64,000 nucleotides of DNA from Rhizobium rosettiformans. GTDB taxonomy: Bacteria > Pseudomonadota > Alphaproteobacteria > Rhizobiales > Rhizobiaceae. Positions 36,661 through 45,607 of this stretch are shown here, in pieces. The DNA is taken from NCBI RefSeq assembly GCF_016806065.1, contig NZ_CP032405.1:558001-622000 (forward strand), written 5' to 3'. The translations under genes were made by a program, and so were the position numbers. Under the pieces are notes generated by a model. The model had not been told where the DNA came from. It was given only the letters and a program-made list of their open reading frames with translations, and searched no databases. Every line of letters starts with the position of its first letter. Within the stretch, counting starts at the first letter, position 1.

Positions 36661-37404
36661 TCAGCCCGCCATCAGGGCAAGCGCCAGAACCTTGCGGCGC
36701 AGATCGGGCTGCTCCTCCAGCACGAAGTCGAGGTTTTGACGGGCAAGCCGGGCATGCTCCCGCGCCAGCGCCTCGGCGCGCGCGCCCTCCCGCAATTCGA
36801 TGGCCGATACGATTGCCTTGTGCTGCGCCTGTGCGACGACGAGCGTCCTGTAAAAGGCCGGCGCCTCGGACTCCGTGTTGACGAAGGCATTCGGGCTGGC
36901 AAAGGGCAGGCTCGTCATTCGCTCGATCTCGCGACGCAGAACCTCGCTCCCCGCGAGATCCCAGAGCAGGCGATGGAACTTGCCGTTCAGAGCCTCGTAG
37001 CGCTCGAAATCCATAGCAGACGCATCGACCAGCAGCACCTCATCGAGTTGCGCGACCACGTCGCGAATGGCCTTCATCCGGGCCGGTGTCGCACCGCGTT
37101 CGGCAGCAAGCCGCGCGGCGGTGCCTTCCAGCACACCCCGCAACTCGATGGCATCGATCACCTCCTGCCGGCTGAACGAACGCACGGCGTAACCGCCGGA
37201 CGGGATGAGCGCGACCAGGCCCTCTTGTTCGAGCCGCTGCAAGGCGGCCCGAAGCGGTGTGCGCGATACCGAAAGACGCTCGGCGAGAGCGACTTCCGAC
37301 AGCCGCTCGCCCGGCTCGATCTCACCCGTCAGGATGAGGTCACGCAGACCGAGCAGCGCCTTGGCTGTCTGCTGCTTCGGCGCGCGTTCGTTATCAGCCG
37401 TCAT
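36661..37404 (-). CDS. GntR/FadR-family regulator (VanR-like)
   Basis: A 247-residue regulator. The winged helix is LGLRDLILTGEIEPGERLSEVALAERLSVSRTPLRAALQRLEQEGLVALIPSGGYAV, followed by an all-helical FCD ligand domain with metal/acid-binding positions around FHRLLWDLAGSEVL and AIELREGARAEALAREHARLARQN. The start ATG follows the oxygenase stop by four bases. It likely controls the operon through the TGTATACA elements upstream of the oxygenase. Confidence 0.9.
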   Translation of the reverse strand: MTADNERAPKQQTAKALLGLRDLILTGEIEPGERLSEVALAERLSVSRTPLRAALQRLEQEGLVALIPSGGYAVRSFSRQEVIDAIELRGVLEGTAARLAAERGATPARMKAIRDVVAQLDEVLLVDASAMDFERYEALNGKFHRLLWDLAGSEVLRREIERMTSLPFASPNAFVNTESEAPAFYRTLVVAQAQHKAIVSAIELREGARAEALAREHARLARQNLDFVLEEQPDLRRKVLALALMAG

Positions 37405-37408
37405 CCGA

Positions 37409-38470
37409 TCACTCCGCAGCGACCGCATGAGGCCCGGCCTGCGGCTTCGTCTCGGCATCGATCATCCGGTCGATCAGCTTGCGCGCCCACATCGATCCGG
37501 CATCGATGTTGAGGTTGTAGAACTGGTGATCGGGATTGGCATCGATCGCCCGCTGCTGGGCTTCGAGCACCTCTTCGTCCTCACGGAAGACACCGGCGAC
37601 GCCCTCGCGCAGCTCATGTGTGCGCGCCTGATTGCCGAGGTCGTAATTGCGCGCAAAGGCCCAGAAGTAGAGACAGGTCTTGTCCGTTGACGGCGTGATC
37701 GTGTTCAGAACATAGCCGTTAACACCCTTGGAACGATCGCCCTGCTTGGCACCCGTACCCGCTTCGGCCACGCCGACGTCGATGGTGACAGTGCAAGGTG
37801 CTTCGAAGCGGATGATCTGCCAGCGATCGACCTTGCCCGGACGACCAAACTGCTTGCGCCAGAAGGGCGGCGGGTCGATGTCTTCCATCCAGCGAGTTAT
37901 GTAAGCGAAACGATCCGAATGGCTCGCTTCAAACGGCGCCTCGGCGACGGCGCGATTGCCGATCGAGGAGCCGTGCACGAAGGTCTCGTGGGTGAGATCC
38001 ATCAGATTGTCGACGACCAGACGATAATCGCACTTCACCTCGATGAGCTTGCCATCGGCGGCCCAGTCGGGATCCTGGTTCCAGTGCATGTCGGGGATGA
38101 GTGCGGGATCGGCCAGCGCCGGATCGCCCGGCCAGATCCAGATGAAGCGATGCTTCTCGGCGATCGGATAGGACTTCACGCAGGCCGACGGATTGATCGT
38201 GTCTTGAGACGGCATGTATACACAGCGCCCCGTCTCGTCGAATTCGAGACCATGATAGCCACAGATGACATTGTCGCCTTCCAACCGTCCGAGCGACAGC
38301 GGCACAAGCCTGTGCCAACAGGCATCGGCGAGCGCGACAGGCGTGCCATTTTCCTTGCGGTACAGGACAACCGGCTTGTTGCAGATCGTCCGCGGCAAAA
38401 GCTGACGCTTCAATTCGACGTCATAGGCCGCAGCATACCAGGCATTCAGCGGAAACGTGGGTTTGGACAT
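37409..38470 (-). CDS. vanA: Rieske non-haem iron oxygenase, vanillate O-demethylase oxygenase-like
   Basis: A 353-residue oxygenase of the VanA type. The Rieske centre ligands are in ACWHRLVPLSLG and VICGYHGLEF (CxH...CxxH). The mononuclear iron region is CDYRLVVDNLMDLTHETFVHGSSIG, with the bridging Asp and two His. The C-terminal KLNIDAGSMWARKLIDRM also matches. It would demethylate vanillate or a similar methoxy aromatic to a catechol plus formaldehyde. ATG chosen for GAGGAGG upstream and for alignment of FPLNAWYAAAYD with the family N-terminus. Vanillate itself is not proven. Confidence 0.87.
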   Translation of the reverse strand: MSKPTFPLNAWYAAAYDVELKRQLLPRTICNKPVVLYRKENGTPVALADACWHRLVPLSLGRLEGDNVICGYHGLEFDETGRCVYMPSQDTINPSACVKSYPIAEKHRFIWIWPGDPALADPALIPDMHWNQDPDWAADGKLIEVKCDYRLVVDNLMDLTHETFVHGSSIGNRAVAEAPFEASHSDRFAYITRWMEDIDPPPFWRKQFGRPGKVDRWQIIRFEAPCTVTIDVGVAEAGTGAKQGDRSKGVNGYVLNTITPSTDKTCLYFWAFARNYDLGNQARTHELREGVAGVFREDEEVLEAQQRAIDANPDHQFYNLNIDAGSMWARKLIDRMIDAETKPQAGPHAVAAE

Positions 38471-38506
38471 GACAGCTCCTCCTCTATCGAGCATTAGAGA
38501 GCCATA

Positions 38507-38516
38507 CTGTATACAG
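38507..38516. promoter_or_regulatory. TGTATACA operator upstream of vanA
   Basis: CTGTATACAG, a perfect palindrome centred about 41 bases before the oxygenase start. Its core TGTATACA is shared with a second site 72 bases away; such cores are common for FCD-type GntR regulators. Confidence 0.6.
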
Positions 38517-38578
38517 GATGTCAATAACAGCGAGCGAACCGCACTTAAATCGCCACGACTCCCGCCCAAATGGCGCGG

Positions 38579-38590
38579 GATGTATACATC
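38579..38590. promoter_or_regulatory. Second TGTATACA operator in the vanA/ArsR intergenic region
   Basis: GATGTATACATC, a perfect 12-base palindrome with the same TGTATACA core as the site near vanA. It lies in the 246-base divergent region, which otherwise shows no gene. Confidence 0.55.
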
Positions 38591-38716
38591 AATCTCAAGC
38601 GGATGACCTTGCTGCAGACCTAGGAATATCCCCGCCTCGGCCACCTCCCGCACTCTTCTCATACTTGTTTTCATCAGAATTTCTGATACGCATTGAGAAA
38701 TGCAGGGAGACCAAAT

Positions 38717-39637
38717 TTGAGCAGCCGCTTTCTCATGATCACGCCGGAAGACGGCAAGGATGTCCTTAAGAGTCTCGCCGCGCCGGCACGGTTGGCGATC
38801 CTGGAACTGCTTCACGCCAGAGGCCCCCTCAACGTCAACGAGATTGCCGAAGTGCTGGAACTGCCGCAATCGACCACATCCACACATCTTAACCAGATGG
38901 AAGACGCGGGCCTCATCCGCACCGAGGTTCAGAAGGCACGCAAGGGCAGCCAGAAGATCTGCCATGCCGTTCACGACGAGATCGTCCTGACGTTCACGCG
39001 CCCGAATGAAGCTACAGACGAGGCAATCGAGGTCTCCATGCCGGTCGGCCTCTACAGCGGTTACGACATCTACGCCCCCTGCGGCATGTGCGGTCCAGAC
39101 GCGATCATTGGTTATCTTGATAGCCCCGATACCTTCCTCTCTCCGGACCGGATGAAAGCCGGGCTGCTCTGGTTCACAAGGGGCTATGTCGACTATCAGT
39201 TTCCCAACAACGCCAGGATCAAGGGCGCACCCATCCGGGAACTCGAGCTGCTCATGGAGCTCTCCTCGGAAGTGCCTGGCACCTCCGAAAACTGGCCGTC
39301 CGACATCACCATCTCGATCAATGGCAAGGCGGTCGCGATCTGGACCTCGCCCGGCGATTTCGGCGATCGGCGGGGCAAGTTCACGCCGGATTGGTGGAAG
39401 CTGCGCGGCAGCCAATATGGCGTTTTGAAAAGCTTCCGGGTGACGGACAACGGCACCTTCATCGATGGCATGCGGGTCTCCGAGACGACACTCGGCGACC
39501 TCGAATTGCTCGACCACCGCTCGATCCGCGTTCGTATCGAAGTGCCAGAAACGGCTGAACATCCCGGCGGAATCAATATCTTCGGCCGCGGGTTCGGCAA
39601 TTACGACCAGGACATCGTCCTGCGCATCAAGACCTGA
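38717..39637 (+). CDS. ArsR-type HTH regulator with a large C-terminal domain
   Basis: A 306-residue protein. An N-terminal winged helix (DVLKSLAAPARLAILELLHARGPLNVNEIAEVLELPQSTTSTHLNQMEDAGLIRTEVQKARKGSQKI) is followed by about 210 residues rich in beta-strand character. That part contains YAPCGMCGPDAIIGYLDSPDTFLSPDRMKAGLLWFTRGYVDYQFPNN and GINIFGRGFGNYDQDIVLRI, which I cannot assign to a named fold. It probably senses a sugar and controls the arabinofuranosidase operon directly downstream. TTG start with GGGAG seven bases upstream; an ATG six codons later is the alternative. Confidence 0.82.
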   Translation: MSSRFLMITPEDGKDVLKSLAAPARLAILELLHARGPLNVNEIAEVLELPQSTTSTHLNQMEDAGLIRTEVQKARKGSQKICHAVHDEIVLTFTRPNEATDEAIEVSMPVGLYSGYDIYAPCGMCGPDAIIGYLDSPDTFLSPDRMKAGLLWFTRGYVDYQFPNNARIKGAPIRELELLMELSSEVPGTSENWPSDITISINGKAVAIWTSPGDFGDRRGKFTPDWWKLRGSQYGVLKSFRVTDNGTFIDGMRVSETTLGDLELLDHRSIRVRIEVPETAEHPGGINIFGRGFGNYDQDIVLRIKT

Positions 39638-39691
39638 TCACAATTGATTTTCCCGTCGATTTTGCCGGATTGACCTCCGGTCGATCCCGTG

Positions 39692-39713
39692 TATCATATC
39701 CTCAATTATGATA
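39692..39713. promoter_or_regulatory. Inverted repeat upstream of the arabinofuranosidase gene
   Basis: Arms TATCATA (39692-39698) and TATGATA (39707-39713), perfect complements with an 8-base spacer. It is a candidate operator in the AT-rich promoter of the arabinoside operon. Confidence 0.45.
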
Positions 39714-39714
39714 G

Positions 39715-39733
39715 ATATCCGAAAAACGGATAT
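39715..39733. promoter_or_regulatory. Adjacent inverted repeat before the arabinofuranosidase ribosome site
   Basis: ATATCCG (39715-39721) and CGGATAT (39727-39733) flank AAAAA. It starts two bases after the previous repeat. It may be a second operator or an mRNA hairpin near the ribosome site. Confidence 0.45.
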
Positions 39734-39750
39734 ATTTGGAGGAAATGCAC

Positions 39751-41259
39751 ATGCGGGCTGTCGGCACCGTTCACCGCGATTACAAGATCAGCACGATCGA
39801 TCCACGCCTGTATGGCTCCTTCGTTGAGCATCTCGGTCGCGCGGTCTACACCGGCATCTATGAGCCCGATCATCCGACCGCCGACGAAAACGGTATGCGT
39901 CAGGACGTGATCGATCTGGTGCGTGAGCTGGATGTGCCCGTCGTACGCTATCCCGGCGGCAACTTCGTCTCGGCCTACAACTGGGAAGACGGCATCGGAC
40001 CGAAGGAAGAACGCCCTGTTCGCCTCGACCTCGCCTGGCACACCTCGGAATCCAACCAGGTTGGCATTCACGAATTTGCCGACTGGGCCAAGGCCGCCAA
40101 TACCGAGATGATGCTTGCCGTCAATCTCGGATCTCGCGGGCTGGATGAAGCCCGCGCCTTCCTCGAATATGTGAACCACCCCGGCGGCAGCTACTGGTCG
40201 GATCTGCGCCGCAAGAACGGTCGCGAAGAGCCATGGAACGTCAAGCTGTGGTGCCTCGGCAACGAGATGGATGGTCCCTGGCAGATCGGTCAGAAGACCG
40301 CCGAGGAATATGGTCGGGTCGCCTTCGAGACCGCCAAGGCCATGCGCGCTTTCGACAAGTCGATCGAGCTCGTCGTCTGCGGCTCCTCTTCCCCGAAGAT
40401 GCCGACCTATCCGGCCTGGGAAGCGACTGTCCTCGACTACACCTATGACAGCGTCGACTACATCAGCCTGCACATGTATTTCGAGAACCATGCCGGCGAC
40501 ACCGCCGCCTATCTGGCGCAGAACGCCCGCCTCGACGACTACATCGAGACCATCGCTTCCGTGATCAAGGTGACCAAGGCCAAGAAGCGCTCGAAGAAGG
40601 ATGTCTATATCAGCTTCGACGAGTGGAACGTTTGGTATCATTCCAACGAGGCTGACCGGAAGGTTCTTGAGGGCCGTGATGGCTGGCCGCATGCACCGGA
40701 ACTCTTGGAAGACATCTACAATTTCGAGGACGTGCTGCAGGTCGGCTGCATCCTCAACACCTTCATTCGCCGCGCAGACGTGGTGAAGGTCGGCTGCCTC
40801 GCGCAGCTGGTCAACGTCATCGCCCCGATCATGACCGTGCCCGGTGGCCCTGCCTGGCGCCAGACGACCTACTACCCCTACCTGTTTGCCTCGCGCTACG
40901 GCCGCGGCACCTCCTACCAGCTGTCGATCGACTGCCCGACATACGCAACCGACTTTGCCGAGGCCGTTCCCTATCTCGACGTCTCGGCTGTCGAAAGCGA
41001 CACCGACGGCGCGCTGACCCTCTTCATCGTCAACCGCCACGAGACCGACGCCATCGCTCTCGATGTCGCGCTCGAAGGCTTCGGCGACCGGAAGGTGATC
41101 ATGGACAAGGTGATCGCAGGCCACGCGCTGAAGGCGGTGAACGGTCCGGAGCAGCAACCCGTTGCGCCTGTGGACGGCAGCGGGGTCACCATTAAAAGCG
41201 GACGCCTCACGGGAGAGATCGCGCCGCTCAGCTACCGGATGATCCGGCTGGGCCAGTAA
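39751..41259 (+). CDS. abfA: Alpha-L-arabinofuranosidase (GH51)
   Basis: A 502-residue intracellular GH51 glycosidase that releases arabinose from arabino-oligosaccharides. Motifs are ISTIDPRLYGSFVEHLGRAVYTGIYEP, VRYPGGNFVSAYNWEDGIGP, the acid/base Glu in WCLGNEMDGPWQIG, and the nucleophile Glu in ISFDEWNVWYH. No signal peptide, so transported oligosaccharides are the likely substrate. ATG chosen with GGAGG eight bases upstream. It heads the operon whose next genes encode the importer. Confidence 0.96.
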   Translation: MRAVGTVHRDYKISTIDPRLYGSFVEHLGRAVYTGIYEPDHPTADENGMRQDVIDLVRELDVPVVRYPGGNFVSAYNWEDGIGPKEERPVRLDLAWHTSESNQVGIHEFADWAKAANTEMMLAVNLGSRGLDEARAFLEYVNHPGGSYWSDLRRKNGREEPWNVKLWCLGNEMDGPWQIGQKTAEEYGRVAFETAKAMRAFDKSIELVVCGSSSPKMPTYPAWEATVLDYTYDSVDYISLHMYFENHAGDTAAYLAQNARLDDYIETIASVIKVTKAKKRSKKDVYISFDEWNVWYHSNEADRKVLEGRDGWPHAPELLEDIYNFEDVLQVGCILNTFIRRADVVKVGCLAQLVNVIAPIMTVPGGPAWRQTTYYPYLFASRYGRGTSYQLSIDCPTYATDFAEAVPYLDVSAVESDTDGALTLFIVNRHETDAIALDVALEGFGDRKVIMDKVIAGHALKAVNGPEQQPVAPVDGSGVTIKSGRLTGEIAPLSYRMIRLGQ

Positions 41260-41285
41260 CCAATCGACGACGGGGAGGAGAAACC

Positions 41286-42383
41286 ATGTCGGCTTCGATT
41301 GAAATTGACAACGTCACCAAGCGCTACGGCGCACTGACCGTGCTTGAGGACATTTCGCTGTCCATCGAGGCCGGTGAATTCGTGGTCTTCCTGGGCCCTT
41401 CGGGTTGCGGCAAGTCGACCCTGCTCCGCATGATCGCGGGCCTGGAAGACGTCACAGGCGGCACCATCTCGGTGGCTGGCCAGCGCGTCGACACCCTGCC
41501 GCCAGGCAAACGCGGGGTCGCCATGGTCTTCCAGTCTTATGCGCTCTACCCGCATATGACCGTGAAGCAGAACATGTCCTTCGGGCTCGAGAACATCGGC
41601 ATGTCCAAGGGCGAGATCGAAAGCCGCGTGCTCGCCGCCGCCGAGACGCTCGAAATCGGCCACCTGCTCGACCGAAAGCCGCAGAAGCTCTCAGGTGGCC
41701 AACGCCAGCGCGTCGCCATCGGCCGCGCCATCGTCAAGGAACCCAAGGCCTTCCTGTTCGACGAGCCATTGTCGAACCTCGACGCTGCCTTGCGTGGCCG
41801 CACACGTCTCGAGCTTGCGCAACTGCACCACCGCCTGGGCTCGACGATGATCTTCGTGACCCACGACCAGGTTGAAGCAATGACGCTTGCCGACCGGATC
41901 GTCATCATGAATGCGCGCAAGATCGAGCAGATCGGCACGCCGATGGATGTCTATCAGCGTCCGGCAAGCAAGTTCGTCGCAAGTTTCATCGGCTCTCCGG
42001 CCATGAACTTCCTGCCCGTTACCGCCTGGCAGAAGAGCGCGACGGGCCTTGCCGTGAGCACGGCAGGCCTTGGAACGGTGGAAACAGGCTTCCACATGCC
42101 CCTTGGCACCAGTTCAGAGGGCGCAACGCTCGGCATCCGTGCCGAGGATATCCGCGTGGTGACCGACGGGACCGCCGGTGAACCGCTGACGGCCGAGGTG
42201 GTCGAGCGTCTTGGCGATCGAACCCTCGTCTATGGCGTGCTCGACGACGGCAGCAAGCTTGTCGTGGAAGCAGATGGCCGCTCCCTGATCAAGGCCGGAG
42301 ACCGGGTGATGGTCTCGGCCGATCCGAATGCCTTCCACCTCTTCGGCGCCGACGGCGGCGCTTATCGCCGGGAGGGGGAGTGA
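41286..42383 (+). CDS. Sugar ABC transporter ATP-binding protein (UgpC/MsmK type), arabinoside operon
   Basis: A 365-residue ATPase with Walker A GPSGCGKSTLLRM, signature LSGGQRQRVAIGRAI, Walker B AFLFDEPLSNLDA, IFVTHDQVEAMTLADR, and a C-terminal TOBE domain. GGGGAGGAG precedes the ATG. It powers the importer formed with the two permeases that follow, and lies 26 bases after the arabinofuranosidase. Confidence 0.95.
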   Translation: MSASIEIDNVTKRYGALTVLEDISLSIEAGEFVVFLGPSGCGKSTLLRMIAGLEDVTGGTISVAGQRVDTLPPGKRGVAMVFQSYALYPHMTVKQNMSFGLENIGMSKGEIESRVLAAAETLEIGHLLDRKPQKLSGGQRQRVAIGRAIVKEPKAFLFDEPLSNLDAALRGRTRLELAQLHHRLGSTMIFVTHDQVEAMTLADRIVIMNARKIEQIGTPMDVYQRPASKFVASFIGSPAMNFLPVTAWQKSATGLAVSTAGLGTVETGFHMPLGTSSEGATLGIRAEDIRVVTDGTAGEPLTAEVVERLGDRTLVYGVLDDGSKLVVEADGRSLIKAGDRVMVSADPNAFHLFGADGGAYRREGE

Positions 42384-42384
42384 C

Positions 42385-43266
42385 ATGGCCGAAAGCTATC
42401 GCCGCAGCCAGTGGAGCCATGGGCTCTTCATCCTGCCTTATCTGCTGGTCTTCCTCGCCCTTCTCGTGTTTCCCCTTTTCTGGGGCATGTGGCTCAGCCT
42501 GCACAAGGTGGACCTCTTCGGTCCGGGTCGCTTCGTCGGCCTGACCAATTACTTCCGGGTCGCCGGCGACGCCGTTTTCCTGCAGGCCCTGCGCAATACC
42601 ATCGTCTTCGTGCTGGTCAGCGTGCCGACACTCGTGGCGCTCGGCCTATTTCTGGCGCTCGCGCTCAACAGGACGACGCGCACCACCAGTTTCTTCCGAG
42701 GCCTCTTCTTCTCCTCCTCGGTGCTATCGGTCACGATCGTGACCCTGATCTGGCGCTTCGTCTTCATCCCCGGAGATGGCTTGCTGTCCGTACTCTTCAC
42801 GGAGGCGGGCATCGACCAGATCAACTTCATCTCGACCAGGGGCTGGTCGCTGTTCGCCGTCGGTGTCGCGACCGTCTGGTGGTGCGTCGGCCTGCCGATG
42901 ATGCTTTTTCTGGCAGCACTGCAGCAGGTCCCGAAGGATCTCTATGAAGCAGCTGCCCTCGACAATGCCGGACCCTGGCGGGTCCTGACACGGATCACCC
43001 TGCCGTCGATAGCACGCACCATCATGCTGGTCACAATCATCCAGATCGTCTTCCAGTTCCAGCTTTTCGGACAGGCGCAGCTGATGACGAATGGCGGCCC
43101 GAACGGATCCTCGCGTCCGCTGGTCATGTACATCTACGAGGTCGGCTTCGTCCGCTGGGATGTCGGTCGTGCGGCGGCAGCGTCGCAATACCTCTTCCTG
43201 ATCATCCTCGTGGCCGCGATGGCGCAATACATCGTGTCCTCGCGCAAGACGGAGGACGGCGCATGA
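42385..43266 (+). CDS. Sugar ABC transporter permease 1 (MalF type), arabinoside operon
   Basis: A 293-residue permease with six helices and the EAA loop VPKDLYEAAALDNAGPWRVLTRITLPSIARTI. ATG one base after the ATPase stop with GGGAGGGGG upstream; it overlaps the next permease by four bases. Confidence 0.95.
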   Translation: MAESYRRSQWSHGLFILPYLLVFLALLVFPLFWGMWLSLHKVDLFGPGRFVGLTNYFRVAGDAVFLQALRNTIVFVLVSVPTLVALGLFLALALNRTTRTTSFFRGLFFSSSVLSVTIVTLIWRFVFIPGDGLLSVLFTEAGIDQINFISTRGWSLFAVGVATVWWCVGLPMMLFLAALQQVPKDLYEAAALDNAGPWRVLTRITLPSIARTIMLVTIIQIVFQFQLFGQAQLMTNGGPNGSSRPLVMYIYEVGFVRWDVGRAAAASQYLFLIILVAAMAQYIVSSRKTEDGA

Positions 43267-44114
43267 CCGCCCGAGACGACACCTACAAGCCGGAAGTGCT
43301 GACTACCTACCGGCCGTTGCTTTGGGGCGCAGCCCTCCTCTCGGTCGTCATGATGGCGCCGGTGGCCTGGCTGATCGGCCTCTCGATCAAGAGCAACCAG
43401 GAACTGATGGTCGGCACGGACTCGGTTTTCCGTGCGCCCTACACGATCGCCAACTACCTGAACATCTGGCATTCATCCCAGGTCTTCGGCTGGTTCTTCA
43501 ACAGCCTTGTCGTGGCCAGCGGTCAGACCCTGCTGGTTCTGGTGCTGTCATCGCTTGCCGGCTACGGATTTGCGCGGCTGGAATTCCCCTTCCGCCGGAC
43601 GCTGTTCATCATCGTCCTTTTCGGTCTCGCTGTACCCGAACAAGCGGTCATCATCGCCCGCCATCAGATGTTCAACTGGTTCGGCCTGCACAACACCTAT
43701 CTCGGCCTGATGCTGCCGGGCCTGTCCGGCGCCTTCGGTGTCTTCCTGATGACGCAGTTCTTCCGGGCGATCCCCAAGGAGATCGACGAGGCGGCCTTGC
43801 TCGACAATGCCTCGCAATGGCGGATCTTCTGGAAGGTCATGCTGCCGCAGACCCTGCCTGCACAGGCAACGCTCGGCATCTTCACCTTCCTCGGCGGCTG
43901 GAACGACTATTGGTGGCCCCTGATCTCCGCGACCAAGAAGGAAATGTACACCCTGACGGTCGGGCTTGCTTCGTCGCAATCCAATTTTGCCCAGAGCGAG
44001 GGCTTGGGCTTTCTCGCGGCCCAGGCAGTCTTCGCCAGCGTCCCGGCGCTGATCGTCTACATCATCTTCCAGAAACACATCGTGACGGCCGTTTCCGGCG
44101 GTGCGGTGAAGTGA
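43263..44114 (+). CDS. Sugar ABC transporter permease 2 (MalG type), arabinoside operon
   Basis: A 283-residue permease with six helices; EAA loop IPKEIDEAALLDNASQWRIFWKVMLPQTLPAQ. Sequence and order fit AraPQ-like importers of arabino-oligosaccharides. Confidence 0.95.
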   Translation: MTARDDTYKPEVLTTYRPLLWGAALLSVVMMAPVAWLIGLSIKSNQELMVGTDSVFRAPYTIANYLNIWHSSQVFGWFFNSLVVASGQTLLVLVLSSLAGYGFARLEFPFRRTLFIIVLFGLAVPEQAVIIARHQMFNWFGLHNTYLGLMLPGLSGAFGVFLMTQFFRAIPKEIDEAALLDNASQWRIFWKVMLPQTLPAQATLGIFTFLGGWNDYWWPLISATKKEMYTLTVGLASSQSNFAQSEGLGFLAAQAVFASVPALIVYIIFQKHIVTAVSGGAVK

Positions 44115-44191
44115 AGCCTACCCGGTCGGAGAGGAGCCGGCCGGCTTTAGTCCAACAGGGCCAAGAGCCCGACACAAGGGAGTGAGACACG

Positions 44192-45502
44192 ATGAAACAG
44201 TTTCTGATGACCACCGTTGCGATCGCCGCGCTGGGCTACGGCGCCTCCGCGCAGGCACAGACAAAGATTGAGCTGCAACGCTTCTTCGGCGCCTGCGAGG
44301 CGGAATACGGCAACGTAACCGACGTATCGGCCGCTGTCGGCGAATGCGGCATCATCACAGCGCTCGTCAACAAGTTCGAAGCCGACAATCCGGATATCGA
44401 CGTCAACGTCACGACGGTCGAATGGCCGGGCTACGACCAGCTGAACGCACAGCTCGCGTCCGGTGCAGCACCCGACGTCGTCTCCATGCATTACTCGGCA
44501 ATCTCCGACTACCAGAGCCGCGGCCTCATCGAGCCGATCGACGAAGTGCTGGCCGCTCAGGGCGTGTCGCCGGAGAACTTCACCGATGCCGGCCGCAACG
44601 GCGTCACCAAGGACGGCCAGCTGTTCGGGCTGCCCTTCGACAACTGGACCATGCTCTTCCACGTCAACCTGAACCTGATGAAGGAAGCAGGCCTCGTCAA
44701 TGCAGACGGCACCCCGATGCTGCCGACATCGGCGGAAGAACTGATCTCGCAGGGCAAGCAGTTCACCGAGAAAACCGGCAAGCCCTATCTCATCCAGATC
44801 ATGGCCAACGAGACGGCGTCCTATGCCCGCATTCTCTACACCCTGCTGCAGCAGCAGAACTCCGACTTCTTCTCCGATCCGACTGCCATCAAGCTGAACA
44901 CACCGGAAGCCAAGGCCGCCGTCGAGCTGATGAAGGCGACCAAGGATGAAGGCATCTCAACCACCGGCCTCGACTATGCAGCCGCCGTCTCCGGCTTCGC
45001 CAACGGGGCGGGCGGGATTGCCGTTAACGGCACCTGGCTGATCGGCGATTATGTTGCCCAGTCCGAAAAGGAAGGCACGGCGCTCTCGAATGGCTACACG
45101 GTCTATCCCGTTCCGCAGCTCTTCCCGGCACAGGACAGCACCTATGCAGACGGCCACAGCTGGGTGATGCCGAAAAAGGACCGCACACCAGAGCAGGTGG
45201 ATGCGATCGGCAAGCTCTTCAAGTTCCTGTCTGACAACGACTTCCAGTGGGCCCGCACCGGCCACCTGCCGGCTTCCAAGGCAGTCTTCGATATGGACGA
45301 GTTCAAGTCCCTGCCGCATCGCGAAAACATCGCGAAGATCGCCGACACCGGCCGCTCGCTGCCGGCCGAAGTCCAGCGCCAGTTCCCGATCCAGGACATC
45401 ATCGGTGAGGAAATCGGTGCTGCCGTGAATGGCGACAATTCGGTCGACGAAGCGCTCGCTTCGGCAGAAAGCCGCGTAAACGAACTGCTCGGCGACCTCT
45501 GA
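44192..45502 (+). CDS. Sugar ABC transporter substrate-binding protein, arabinoside operon
   Basis: A 436-residue periplasmic binding protein. The signal peptide ends GASAQAQTK at about residue 23. The mature part shows VEWPGYDQLNAQLASGAAPDVVSMHYSAISDYQSRGLIEPID, FGLPFDNWTMLFHVNLNLMKEAGL, and GGIAVNGTWLIGDYV. Two cysteines near the mature N-terminus (FGACEAEYG and VGECGII) could pair. It is last in the operon and followed by a terminator. Confidence 0.94.
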   Translation: MKQFLMTTVAIAALGYGASAQAQTKIELQRFFGACEAEYGNVTDVSAAVGECGIITALVNKFEADNPDIDVNVTTVEWPGYDQLNAQLASGAAPDVVSMHYSAISDYQSRGLIEPIDEVLAAQGVSPENFTDAGRNGVTKDGQLFGLPFDNWTMLFHVNLNLMKEAGLVNADGTPMLPTSAEELISQGKQFTEKTGKPYLIQIMANETASYARILYTLLQQQNSDFFSDPTAIKLNTPEAKAAVELMKATKDEGISTTGLDYAAAVSGFANGAGGIAVNGTWLIGDYVAQSEKEGTALSNGYTVYPVPQLFPAQDSTYADGHSWVMPKKDRTPEQVDAIGKLFKFLSDNDFQWARTGHLPASKAVFDMDEFKSLPHRENIAKIADTGRSLPAEVQRQFPIQDIIGEEIGAAVNGDNSVDEALASAESRVNELLGDL

Positions 45503-45535
45503 TCCCTGCCCAACTCCCCAAGGCCTCCCTGGCCT

Positions 45536-45567
45536 GCCTCGCGCACTCCGGTGTGCGGGGCCTTTTT
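45536..45567 (+). terminator. Rho-independent terminator after the arabinoside operon
   Basis: GCCTCGCGCAC (45536-45546) pairs with GTGTGCGGGGC (45551-45561) with G-U wobbles, a 4-base loop and a TTTTT tail. It sits between two convergent operons. Confidence 0.7.
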
Positions 45568-45607
45568 GCGACCAAAACAGTCCATCTCCAGGGGATGAAG
45601 TGCGTGA

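Noticed and set aside
38215..38222. Third TGTATACA inside vanA
   Set aside because: It lies in coding sequence (CVYMP region) without extended symmetry, so chance is likely.
38471..39562. Long N-terminal extension of the vanA frame
   Set aside because: It runs through the promoter and operators and antisense to the ArsR-type gene; the VanA N-terminus and a strong ribosome site fix the start at 38470.
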